DNA of 8,221 bases from an uncultured Christensenella sp. (lineage in GTDB: Bacteria > Bacillota > Clostridia > Christensenellales > UBA3700), in assembly GCA_910584035.1 (NCBI GenBank), contig CAJTZR010000088.1:1-8221 (forward strand), read 5' to 3'. Positions 1 through 6,287 of this stretch are shown one piece after another; positions within the stretch are counted from its first letter, which is position 1; every line of letters starts with the position of its first letter. Position numbers and translations under genes: made by a program. The notes under the pieces are model-generated. The model was not told the DNA's origin. It saw only the letters and a list, made by a program, of their open reading frames with translations, and did no database searches.

Positions 1-93
1 TATAATTTGATGAACTAATAAAGCAAATTTTTAGCATTTTGTTCATTAAAAATTACGGAATAGTACATTTTACATTAAAAAAGTTAATAAGAC

Positions 94-122
94 TTGACTT
101 AAAATAGAAAAATTGATATAAT
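94..122 (+). promoter_or_regulatory. Near-consensus sigma-70/sigma-A promoter
   Basis: TTGACT (94-99) and TATAAT (117-122) are separated by exactly 17 bases. Transcription would start near 129, immediately before the perfect inverted repeat at 131-167. It would then run toward the 3' end of the oppositely oriented recombinase gene. No open reading frame follows, so the product would be a short structured RNA or an antisense transcript. The match is strong but activity is inferred. Confidence 0.55.
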
Positions 123-130
123 TTAAATAT

Positions 131-167
131 AAAATGTTCATCAAATTATATATTTGATGAACATTTT
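131..167. repeat. Perfect 16-bp inverted repeat, candidate recombinase core site
   Basis: AAAATGTTCATCAAAT (131-146) is the exact reverse complement of ATTTGATGAACATTTT (152-167), with TATAT between. It can also be read as 11-bp arms (TGTTCATCAAA) around a 7-bp spacer, the usual shape of a tyrosine-recombinase crossover site. The same arms, with one mismatch and a different spacer, recur at 6310-6337 at the head of the decayed cassette copy. A nearby tyrosine recombinase makes an attachment-site role plausible but unproven. A transcription terminator or an operator would also fit, since a T-run (164-168) follows on the plus strand. Confidence 0.5.
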
Positions 168-299
168 TGCTTGTGTGTTGGTTGTTATTTTTGTTTAAAG
201 TTTTAAGCTTTTTGCTTTAAAGTTTTTAAATTTTTGCTATGTTGTTTTAATTATAATTTTGAACATTTTGTTTTTTATTTTTTGCTATTTTTATATTTA

Positions 300-375
300 C
301 CCCAAAAAGTCTATCGGACTTTTCGGGGACCCCAATACTAACCCCAAAAAACCTATGGGGTTTTTCGGGGACCCC
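300..375 (-). repeat. Two tandem GC-rich hairpins ending in GGGGACCCC
   Basis: Hairpin one pairs CCCCAAAAAGTC (300-311) with GACTTTTCGGGG (317-328). Hairpin two pairs CCCCAAAAAACC (342-353) with GGTTTTTCGGGG (359-370). Each is followed by ACCCC, and they are offset by 42 bases. The single imperfect pair in each stem is an A-C mismatch on the plus strand but a G-U wobble on the minus strand. The structure therefore fits best as RNA in the 3' trailer of the recombinase transcript. Neither strand has a U-tract after the stem, so a standard intrinsic terminator is unlikely. The GGGGACCCC end is shared with hairpins at 1658-1688 and 2052-2082. Confidence 0.6.
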
Positions 376-461
376 AGTTTATAAGTTTATTAAATGCAAA
401 TTGTGTTTTGGGAGTATATATTGAGACCTACGTAAAATAGCCTTTTGTTTAATGGGGCGTG

Positions 462-1388
462 CTAGAGCATTTTACTTATTTTATTCATCATATCGGTTTT
501 ATGTTCCCAAAGGGAATGGGCGTAGCGGTTTAAGGTTATTGTTGCGTTTTTGTGTCCTAAAATTTCAGATAAACTTTTGACGTCCATACCGCACTCGATG
601 GCACGTGTGGCAAAGGTGTGTCTTGTAGAGTGAAAACCTCTGTGTGGTATATTTAGTTTTTTAAGCAATAAATCAAAAGTGCGTTGGTAAGTGCGAACTA
701 AAAGAGGTTTGTCATTATAGGATATGACATATTCGCATTTGCTATCTTTTTTTATTTGCTTTAGTAATGCAAGTAAGTTTTTGGAAAGTGGAATTTGTCT
801 TGTTGAGTTATGCGTTTTTGGTTTATCAACTATAACGCAATGTTTGCCGTTAACGTAGCCATCGTGGCTAGATTTTTGGACTATCATAGTTTTGTTTACA
901 AAGTCAATGTCTTGCCAAGTAAGGGCAAGCAGTTCGCCAATACGCAAGCCAGTGTAAAAACAAAGTATAATGCCTTTTAGTCTTTGTCTTTTGCTGGATA
1001 ATATGTAGCTCTCAATCTTTTTTTGCTCTAGGGCAGTAAAACACTCCACTTGTTTTTGGGCAATCTTTGGCAATTTGATATTGTTTAAATTGCACTCGCT
1101 AATTAAGCCTAAAGAATACGCTGTTTTGAGTGAGTTTTGTACAACAGACATAATGCAAGCAATGTAACTAGCAGATAAGCCTTGTTTTTTGAGTTTGTTG
1201 CCACCTATGGCAAGGTTTGTTATAAACTTTTGCAATAAGATAGGTGTAATCTCGTTAAGTTCATAATTCCCCAAAGCTGGGATAATGTGCAAAGCCATCA
1301 TATTTTCATATCTAACATAGGTCCGTGGTTTGTTTGAGGTATGAATGTAATTGCTTAGCCATTCAGAAAGCCAATCTTTATATTTCAT
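462..1388 (-). CDS. Tyrosine recombinase/integrase (phage integrase family)
   Basis: A 308-residue site-specific recombinase that would cut and rejoin DNA through a 3'-phosphotyrosine. The N-terminal third (about residues 1-110) is a SAM-like core-binding domain. The rest is the catalytic domain. The full active-site set is visible: Arg149 (in TGLRIGELLAL), Lys191 on the beta-hairpin, His253 and Arg256 (HSTRHTFAT), His279 (ILGHKN) and nucleophile Tyr289 (NRYAH). The frame could open 19 codons upstream at 1445. The start at 1388 is preferred because AAAGGAGA (1396-1403) sits 7 bases before it. The protein lacks the extra N-terminal arm-binding domain of larger Tn916-type integrases, though that family is the closest in style. 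It points away from the ABC transporter gene. A piece of a second copy survives at 6367-6433, so it probably belongs to a duplicated mobile cassette. The family is near certain; the target site is unknown. Confidence 0.95.
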   Translation of the reverse strand: MKYKDWLSEWLSNYIHTSNKPRTYVRYENMMALHIIPALGNYELNEITPILLQKFITNLAIGGNKLKKQGLSASYIACIMSVVQNSLKTAYSLGLISECNLNNIKLPKIAQKQVECFTALEQKKIESYILSSKRQRLKGIILCFYTGLRIGELLALTWQDIDFVNKTMIVQKSSHDGYVNGKHCVIVDKPKTHNSTRQIPLSKNLLALLKQIKKDSKCEYVISYNDKPLLVRTYQRTFDLLLKKLNIPHRGFHSTRHTFATRAIECGMDVKSLSEILGHKNATITLNRYAHSLWEHKTDMMNKISKML

Positions 1389-1467
1389 AATTTTATCTCC
1401 TTTCATTAGTTCTAAACGCTTTATTTTGTTAATTACTATTATCAATCAACTATATATATTTTATCAG

Positions 1468-1490
1468 TACAATTTTAATAAAAAATTGTA
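1468..1490. repeat. Perfect 9-bp inverted repeat upstream of the recombinase gene
   Basis: TACAATTTT (1468-1476) and AAAATTGTA (1482-1490) are perfect reverse complements with a 5-base spacer. They lie about 80 bases upstream of the recombinase start, where its promoter should be. A TTTACA-like -35 on the minus strand (1487-1492) overlaps the repeat, but no good -10 was found at the right distance. It could be an operator controlling the recombinase. In such AT-rich DNA a chance palindrome is possible. Confidence 0.25.
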
Positions 1491-1637
1491 AAGGGAAAAG
1501 TTTGCACTTTTTGTATGGGTATTGCAAATTATTTTATTGTATTTTACAAGATATTATAAATACAAAAGTGATTATAACAAATTGCTTTTTGATAACAAAA
1601 TTAACCATTTTATTTTTAAACTTATATAGTTTAATAT

Positions 1638-1816
1638 TATCGGAAGCGGTCCATACACCCCACAAAAAAGCTATTTTGTGGGGACCCCGATAGCACCCGA
1701 AAGGGTATTTTGCAGTAGCTGATGGTAATTCAAATAATGTCGGCTTGATTTATCAAGCGAAAAGCGGTAGCTTTTGTTTAAATTTGAGTTCTCTCAAATT
1801 TAACGACACATTATTT
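1638..1816 (+). ncRNA. Candidate structured RNA, copy 1
   Basis: Visible pairing in order. P1: TATCGG (1638-1643) with CCGATA (1687-1692), enclosing a perfect 10-bp hairpin of CCCCACAAAA (1658-1667) and TTTTGTGGGG (1674-1683). P2: ACCC-GAAA-GGGT (1695-1706). P3: an outer stem of 1732-1742 with 1804-1816 (11 pairs, 2-base bulge). P3 closes a junction with three hairpins: P4 GCTTGA/TCAAGC (1743-1758), P5 AAAAGC-GGTA-GCTTTT (1760-1775) and P6 AAATTTGAG/CTCAAATTT (1780-1801). P2 and P5 have GNNA loops on the plus strand, which suggests the RNA is read in that direction. The same layout with other bases is found in copy 2. No known RNA family was recognised. A dispersed DNA repeat that folds as single-stranded DNA is the main alternative. 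No clear promoter was found upstream of this copy. Confidence 0.6.
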
Positions 1817-1896
1817 ATATTAAATGGCTAATTTAATTTTGCAATAGATTTATGACATTATTGATTAAAATGTTAGGGTTGTAATTTTTATTGCTA

Positions 1897-1925
1897 TTGA
1901 CAGATTTTGTTTTGTGTTATATAAT
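1897..1925 (+). promoter_or_regulatory. Perfect consensus sigma-70/sigma-A promoter, first copy
   Basis: TTGACA (1897-1902), a 17-base spacer and TATAAT (1920-1925) match the consensus exactly. Transcription would begin near 1932 and run through the second structured element (2032-2203). This copy is therefore well placed to express that RNA, and then possibly the ABC gene. It lies in a 121-bp block (1821-1941) repeated at 2216-2336 with only four differences. Confidence 0.75.
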
Positions 1926-2031
1926 AATGATATAGAATATATTTTTAAAATTATTATTGTAAACTATTATTAAATAGATAATTTATGTTAATCAACAAGT
2001 TGGTTGGATAAAATATTGGATATTTTGATAT

Positions 2032-2203
2032 TATCGGAACTTATCCATATACCCCACAAAAAAGCTATTTTGTGGGGACCCCGATAGTGACACGTAGTGT
2101 CATTTGACATCAGCAATTGTTAATTCAAGCTGGAAGTGCTTGTGATAACAAGCTTTATTGCGACAGCAATATAAAATTTTTGCTTTAGCTAAAATTTACT
2201 TCC
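2032..2203 (+). ncRNA. Candidate structured RNA, copy 2
   Basis: It repeats the copy 1 architecture. P1: TATCGG (2032-2037) with CCGATA (2081-2086), enclosing the same CCCCACAAAA/TTTTGTGGGG hairpin (2052-2077). P2: TGACAC-GTA-GTGTCA (2088-2102). P3: GGAAGT (2132-2137) with ACTTCC (2198-2203). P4: GCTTGT-GATA-ACAAGC (2138-2153). P5: TATTGC-GACA-GCAATA (2156-2171). P6: AAATTTT (2174-2180) with AAAATTT (2191-2197), extended after a T-T mismatch. P4 and P5 keep 6-bp stems with 4-base GNNA loops. The bases of P2, P3, P5 and much of P6 differ from copy 1 yet still pair, and P4 shows a two-sided A-T to T-A change. This copy has a perfect promoter about 107 bases upstream. It may be an independent small RNA or part of a long ABC-gene leader. 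Confidence 0.65.
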
Positions 2204-2291
2204 TATAGTTTATACTAAATTGCTAAATTAATTTTGCAATAGATTTATGACATTATTGATTAAAATGTTAGGGTTGTAATTTTTATTGCTA

Positions 2292-2320
2292 TTGACAGAT
2301 TTTGTTTTGTGTTATATAAT
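2292..2320 (+). promoter_or_regulatory. Perfect consensus promoter of the ABC transporter gene
   Basis: TTGACA (2292-2297), 17 bases, TATAAT (2315-2320). Transcription would start near 2327, giving a 5' leader of about 160 bases before the ABC start codon. It is the second copy of the promoter block and the closest one to the gene. Confidence 0.8.
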
Positions 2321-2474
2321 AAAGATATAAAATATAATTTGAAAATTATTGCTTTAATTTAATATTATTGTAACATAGTGTAAAAAAATAAATATTAATA
2401 AATAAGCTTGTTGGATAAAATATTGGATATTTTGACAATAAGAAGTTGTGGAATTTATAATTTTAGATTTAAGT

Positions 2475-2484
2475 AGGGGGGGAG
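2475..2484 (+). promoter_or_regulatory. Ribosome binding site containing a run of seven G
   Basis: AGGGGGGGAG at 2475-2484 directly precedes the ATG at 2486. The useful AGGGGG part is at normal distance. Seven consecutive G residues are striking in DNA this AT-rich, and such tracts can change length by slippage, which here would alter translation efficiency rather than the reading frame. Confidence 0.6.
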
Positions 2485-2485
2485 T

Positions 2486-5098
2486 ATGCTTAGTGTTAAA
2501 GGTTTAACGAAAGTGTATGAAAATGGAGTGGAAGCTTTAAGAGGGGTGTCTTTTGACACGTCTAATTGCGGAATGATAGCAATAGTGGGCAGTAGCGGTT
2601 GCGGTAAGTCAACCTTGCTAAATGTGCTGTCTGGCATTGATGAGAAAAGTGATGGTGAAATTTTTATAAATGGTGAATTGTGTAATCCTAGAGAGTTAAA
2701 ATCGACATTTGCTACTATTTATCAAGATTATAAATTAATTGAAAATCTTAGTGTTATTGAAAATATTATGATTGCTAAAGAATTGAGTACAAGTGACTAT
2801 ACTATGGAGCAAATTGACGATTTGCTTGCAAAATTGGGTATAGATAAATGTAAAAATGAAAAGGTATTAAGCTTGTCTGGTGGGCAAAAGCAGAGGGTTG
2901 CAATTGCAAGAGCAATGATTCAACAGCCTAAGATTATCTTTGCTGATGAACCTACTGGTAATCTTGATAGTAAAAACAGCAAAAACATATTTGGTTTATT
3001 GCAAGAGTTGGCAAAAGATATACTTATTATTGTAGTTACTCACGATGTTGAAACTATTAGGAATTATGCTAACAGAATAATTAGGTTGCAAGACGGCTTA
3101 ATTATTGATGATGAGGAGATTGTTGGGGTAAATGCCCGTGAAATAGAGCAAAAGTCAAGTGCTTACGAAGTTGAGGAAAAGGTAGAGGAAGCTCAAAATG
3201 AGGTTGAGGAAAAGTCGGACACTAGCGAGATTGATGAAAAGGTAGAGGAACAACCTAAAAACAATGTGGTTAAAAAGGCTAAAAAAGGCGGGCTGAGTGT
3301 AAAGACTGCTATGTCAGTGGCGGTTGCGTTCAATAAAGCAAAGGTAGGTAGACGAATTGCATTTATGGTAATTACAACTGTGCTACTAATGATACTTATG
3401 TTTTGCTGTAACTGGGCGTCAATTGACTATGAGAGTATGGTTTGTGCTACATATGACAAGCGAAATGTTGGCAATATGGCTGTATCTAGATATTCAAGGT
3501 ATGATAAAGTATCAAGAGTAATTGGTAATGGTTCATTTACTACTACAATGCACAACGATTTAACTGAAATATGCCAATATCTTAAAGATAAGAAAGGTAT
3601 AAGTAGTGCAAAAGTATATACTAATGTAACAGATATTTTTGGAATTGATACAGACTTTACTGGAACAATGACTTATAATATAAATGAGGAGATGCTTAAC
3701 TTGCAAGATGTAGCATATGGTTATGCGTTTATTGACAAATATATTGTTACAAATGACTTAAAAAGTTTAGGTATTAATTTAATTAAGGGTAGACAGCCAG
3801 AAAAATTGGGTGAAGTTGCCATACCTAAAAGCAAATATATATACTTTAATGCGGTAGGCGGATATCGTGACCGTGACACTGGTGAATATGTTGAGGTTAA
3901 GGATATTTTTGAGCATAATTTTTATGGCATTAGGATAGTTGGTGTATTTGATGACGGGGTAGTTGTTCCAGATAAGTATGCAAAGCCGATAAGCGAGTTT
4001 AAAAGTGATGAGGAACAAGAGGCGTATAATTATGTGACAGAAAAAATCTTGGCACAATCAGTTGTTGTTTCAACTGCTTGGAGTGATGTTTGGGACGCAA
4101 CAATGTATTTAGAACATCCAGGGTATGCAAGAAGTAGTCAAGGGCAATATGTACATACTACAATGAATGCAGCGGATAGAAAACATAATAATATTGGCGT
4201 TGCACCAGCGAATGCATTGACTGCAAATATTACTGGTATTGATAGTGTGGAAAAAGGCAGTGTAGTGATGAGCGAAATTTACGCAAAGTTAATAAAGGTA
4301 AATGACGGCGATGATATTGTACTTTCAACGCAACTTGTTAGAGGGGATATAGGTGATTTAAGTGGTGAATATACCATTGATAGAAATATTCGTTCAAATA
4401 TAAAATTTAAGGTTAAAGTTGATGCTAATTACAAATATAATTCTGGCATTTTATACAATGAAGAAGATTATAAAATGATGATGGGCGGATATGAAAAACC
4501 GCAAACAAATAAAATCATTTTTAATATGGATAGTTTAAGTGCTAGTGAGCTTAAGCAATTAAATGCTAAAGCAAAGCATTTGTATGGTGGCAAGAGTTAT
4601 GATAACTATTATCAATCTAGGTTGGACTTTATTGTTGATGATGGTGGAATGATACCAGGGGAATTTGCTGAAATGCGAATGATTGGCAATTATGTATTTA
4701 TAGCGGGAAGTCTAATACTTGCGTTTGTTGTTGGTTTGCTAATTTATAACTCTATAAGCGTTATTATAACATCAAAGGCAAATGATTTGCTAATACTTAA
4801 GTCACTTGGTGCAAAAAAATTAGACTATTTCAAGATATATGGAATATTTACAATTATACAGCTTGCAATTGAGTTGATTATTGGTATAGGGTTTGGTATA
4901 GGAATAGTATTTTTGCTTGATTATCTAATGACTACAGTTATTGGTCAAACGCTAATTTGTCAATTGCCATTAGTACCAATTTCAATTTTGATAACAATTT
5001 TGATTGCGTTGGTAGCGGGTATATCAGCATTGACTTTGAATATTTGTAGAATAAGTGACAAAAATCTACGCAAAGCTTTCCAAAAAACAAAAGAATAA
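2486..5098 (+). CDS. MacB-like ABC transporter, fused ATPase and FtsX-type permease
   Basis: An 870-residue fusion that should sit in the cell membrane and work as a homodimer. The ATPase domain covers about residues 1-215: Walker A GSSGCGKST (35-43), Q-loop Gln80, signature LSGGQ (130-134), Walker B ending in Asp154-Glu155, and His186. A Glu/Lys-rich linker follows (about 219-268). Then come one membrane helix (about 290-310), a large extracellular region (about 311-735), and three helices with FtsX-type permease features (about 736-760, 786-815, 827-850). One helix, an outside domain, then three helices is the MacB layout. MacB-class pumps drive movement of peptides, lipoproteins or toxins outside the membrane rather than classical transport across it. 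No MacA-like partner, two-component system or peptide gene is nearby, so the substrate is unknown. The gene is single, behind two strong promoters. The last ~80 bp recur, decayed, at 6438-6518. Confidence 0.9.
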   Translation: MLSVKGLTKVYENGVEALRGVSFDTSNCGMIAIVGSSGCGKSTLLNVLSGIDEKSDGEIFINGELCNPRELKSTFATIYQDYKLIENLSVIENIMIAKELSTSDYTMEQIDDLLAKLGIDKCKNEKVLSLSGGQKQRVAIARAMIQQPKIIFADEPTGNLDSKNSKNIFGLLQELAKDILIIVVTHDVETIRNYANRIIRLQDGLIIDDEEIVGVNAREIEQKSSAYEVEEKVEEAQNEVEEKSDTSEIDEKVEEQPKNNVVKKAKKGGLSVKTAMSVAVAFNKAKVGRRIAFMVITTVLLMILMFCCNWASIDYESMVCATYDKRNVGNMAVSRYSRYDKVSRVIGNGSFTTTMHNDLTEICQYLKDKKGISSAKVYTNVTDIFGIDTDFTGTMTYNINEEMLNLQDVAYGYAFIDKYIVTNDLKSLGINLIKGRQPEKLGEVAIPKSKYIYFNAVGGYRDRDTGEYVEVKDIFEHNFYGIRIVGVFDDGVVVPDKYAKPISEFKSDEEQEAYNYVTEKILAQSVVVSTAWSDVWDATMYLEHPGYARSSQGQYVHTTMNAADRKHNNIGVAPANALTANITGIDSVEKGSVVMSEIYAKLIKVNDGDDIVLSTQLVRGDIGDLSGEYTIDRNIRSNIKFKVKVDANYKYNSGILYNEEDYKMMMGGYEKPQTNKIIFNMDSLSASELKQLNAKAKHLYGGKSYDNYYQSRLDFIVDDGGMIPGEFAEMRMIGNYVFIAGSLILAFVVGLLIYNSISVIITSKANDLLILKSLGAKKLDYFKIYGIFTIIQLAIELIIGIGFGIGIVFLLDYLMTTVIGQTLICQLPLVPISILITILIALVAGISALTLNICRISDKNLRKAFQKTKE

Positions 5099-5247
5099 TA
5101 TAGTATTGTTTTGGTTAAGCGGGGCGAAGCCACATTTTGCAGTTTGTTAATATTTTTATTTTAATAGAATAGTTAGCTGATAATACTTTACTAATTCAGA
5201 ATAAAAACTCAAATACATTAAATTGTGTTAATTTAAAATAAAAAACT

Positions 5248-5286
5248 AAAGCCGAGAGTTGTAGAACTTTCGGCTTTATGGTTTTT
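5248..5286. terminator. Bidirectional intrinsic terminator
   Basis: AAAGCCGAGAGTT (5248-5260) pairs with AACTTTCGGCTTT (5265-5277) around a GTAG loop, giving 13 pairs with one wobble. On the plus strand a T-run (5282-5286) follows. On the minus strand the stem is followed by AGTTTTTTATTTT (5234-5246 read in reverse). It can therefore end both the ABC transcript and the converging lipoprotein transcript. The rest of 5099-5452 has no gene. An AT-rich inverted repeat, about 12 bp with one bulge, is visible at 5330-5366. Confidence 0.85.
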
Positions 5287-5452
5287 AATATGGTTTTTTG
5301 AAAGATAAATATATAATTATGATTATTAATTTGATTTTTAATTAATATTTATCCATTAAAATCAATTTAACACCGATTTTTGTTTGGTTTTTATAAAAGG
5401 TTAATAGATTATGATTATTTTTCCTTGGTGTAAATTAGTTTACTAAAGTTAA

Positions 5453-6255
5453 TTACTCAATTACATTGCCGTTTTTGTCAAGTTTGGTGCCATCATTGAG
5501 AATAACAATATAATCGCCAGTGTTTTCATTCCAATATACATTTTTGCTAATTGATTTCCACTTTGCCATTGTACCATTGAAATTGATTGTTGTAAGGTTA
5601 GTGCAACCATCGAACGCCCACCTACCAATGCTAGTCACACTGTCTGAAATAGTTATGCTAGTAAGGTTAGAGCAACCACTGAACACATACTCACCAATAC
5701 TAGTCACGCTATCTGGAATGGTTATGCTAGTAAGGCTATAGCAACTACGGAACGCAGACTCACCAATGCTGGTTACGGGGATATTTGATAAGTATTTGGA
5801 ATGACAATTTTAGTAATATCTTTATTTTCTATTCCTATAACAGAATATGATGTATTATCAGAATTTAAAGCATATTTTAAACTTTTTGTGTATTCTACTA
5901 TATCTATTACAAATTTACAAGTGGAACATTCTTGAAAAATTCCAATTTCATTTGATTTTTGTTCAAAAGTGTGGTTTTGTACATTATTCTTTTTATCGCA
6001 ACCACTGCAAGCAAACCAGTGGTTTATTGCGTCACTTGAATATGTTTCACTCCAAGTGTGGGTATGTGTTGATGGGGGATTGTTACCACCATTTTCAGCA
6101 TTACCATTATTATCAGTACCGCCATTATTGTTATTTCCGCCACCATTATTGTTGCTACCATTATCGCTATTGCCACCGCAAGCAACTAGGACAAAAGATA
6201 GGCAACAAATTAGCAGAATGGTGAAAATAACAACTAAGATTTTTGATTTTTTCAT
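5453..6255 (-). pseudogene. BspA-type leucine-rich-repeat lipoprotein, frameshifted
   Basis: The intact upstream part begins at 6255, with AAGGAG (6265-6270) 9 bases before it. It encodes a lipoprotein signal peptide with lipobox LVAC and lipidated Cys26, so export and anchoring to the outer face of the membrane are expected. An Asn/Gly-rich linker (27-63) follows, then a His/Cys-rich segment (THTHTW, HW, Cys83, Cys86, His95, Cys110, Cys113), then the first strand of a leucine-rich repeat. The frame stops at 5773-5775. In the next frame from about 5782 the protein resumes as IPVTSIGESAF and continues through 23-residue BspA-type repeats (LTSITI, DSVTSIG, AFxxC) to a natural C-terminus at 5453. 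Restoring one base near 5784-5787 would give about 267 residues. BspA-like proteins are surface adhesins or binding proteins. No convincing slippery heptamer is seen, so a decayed gene or sequencing error is likelier than programmed frameshifting. Confidence 0.8.
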
Positions 6256-6287
6256 TGCATTTTACTCCTTAAATTTATTGAATTTTT

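Larger units (their letters stand above)
1..461. other. Noncoding left flank downstream of the recombinase gene
   Basis: No convincing gene is seen here. The stretch holds a promoter-like sequence, a perfect inverted repeat and two GC-rich hairpins, each listed separately. Between 180 and 300 the plus strand is very T-rich, with TTTTTGCT-like words recurring. The first 50 bases carry TTTGATGAAC (6-15) and TTTTGTTCAT (37-46). These resemble the arms of the 131-167 inverted repeat and also the sequence just left of the decayed cassette at 6288. The cassette's left end is therefore probably at or before the window edge. Confidence 0.6.
1635..2027 (+). repeat. Tandem repeat unit, copy 1
   Basis: First of two head-to-tail units that fill most of the 1.1-kb gap between the recombinase and the ABC gene. 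In order it has a P1 hairpin, a variable multi-branched section, a conserved 121-bp block with a promoter (1821-1941), and an AT-rich tail ending in a small hairpin (AAAATAT at 2010-2016 with ATATTTT at 2020-2026). The offset to copy 2 is 394-407 bases depending on position. P1 and the promoter block are almost identical between copies, while the middle section differs in bases but not in fold. The 190 bases before this unit (1446-1634) show no gene. Confidence 0.85.
2029..2434 (+). repeat. Tandem repeat unit, copy 2
   Basis: Second head-to-tail unit, with the same order of parts as copy 1. The shared tail hairpin (AAAATAT 2417-2423 with ATATTTT 2427-2433) marks its right end. After it the sequence becomes the unique leader of the ABC gene. 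Copy 2 lies between the first promoter and the second. Confidence 0.85.
131..5118. mobile_element. Putative mobile cassette: recombinase, structured repeats, ABC transporter
   Basis: Inferred unit. The recombinase gene, paired structured repeats and ABC gene lie between an inverted repeat and the end of detectable homology with the ghost copy (about 5118). Collinear fragments of the left repeat, recombinase and ABC tail at 6288-6546 show that these parts existed together before. The exact ends are not known: no flanking direct repeat from integration was identified, and the left end may lie outside the window. A chromosomal duplication not driven by the recombinase would also explain the two copies. 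Confidence 0.45.

Noticed and set aside
131..167. Chromosomal dif site
   Set aside because: The arms do not resemble the Firmicutes dif consensus as I know it, and the site is duplicated with the cassette.
300..375. Intrinsic terminators for the recombinase gene
   Set aside because: Stems are strong but no U-tract follows on either strand.
1502..1693. Plus-strand open frame of 63 codons
   Set aside because: No ribosome binding site, low-complexity hydrophobic composition, and its end runs through the P1 hairpin of the structured element.
1732..1816. tRNA-like cloverleaf
   Set aside because: Three arms on one stem recall a tRNA, but arm lengths, 4-base loops and the lack of T-loop or CCA-end motifs exclude a tRNA.
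1635..2434. CRISPR array or retron
   Set aside because: Only two long units with no short regular repeat-spacer pattern, no cas genes, and no reverse transcriptase in the window.
3779..4057. Minus-strand frame inside the ABC gene
   Set aside because: Shadow of a well-supported coding region with no ribosome binding site.
5773..5790. Programmed -1 frameshifting in the lipoprotein gene
   Set aside because: The shift direction fits, but no X XXY YYZ slippery heptamer and no obvious stimulatory structure is seen at the site.
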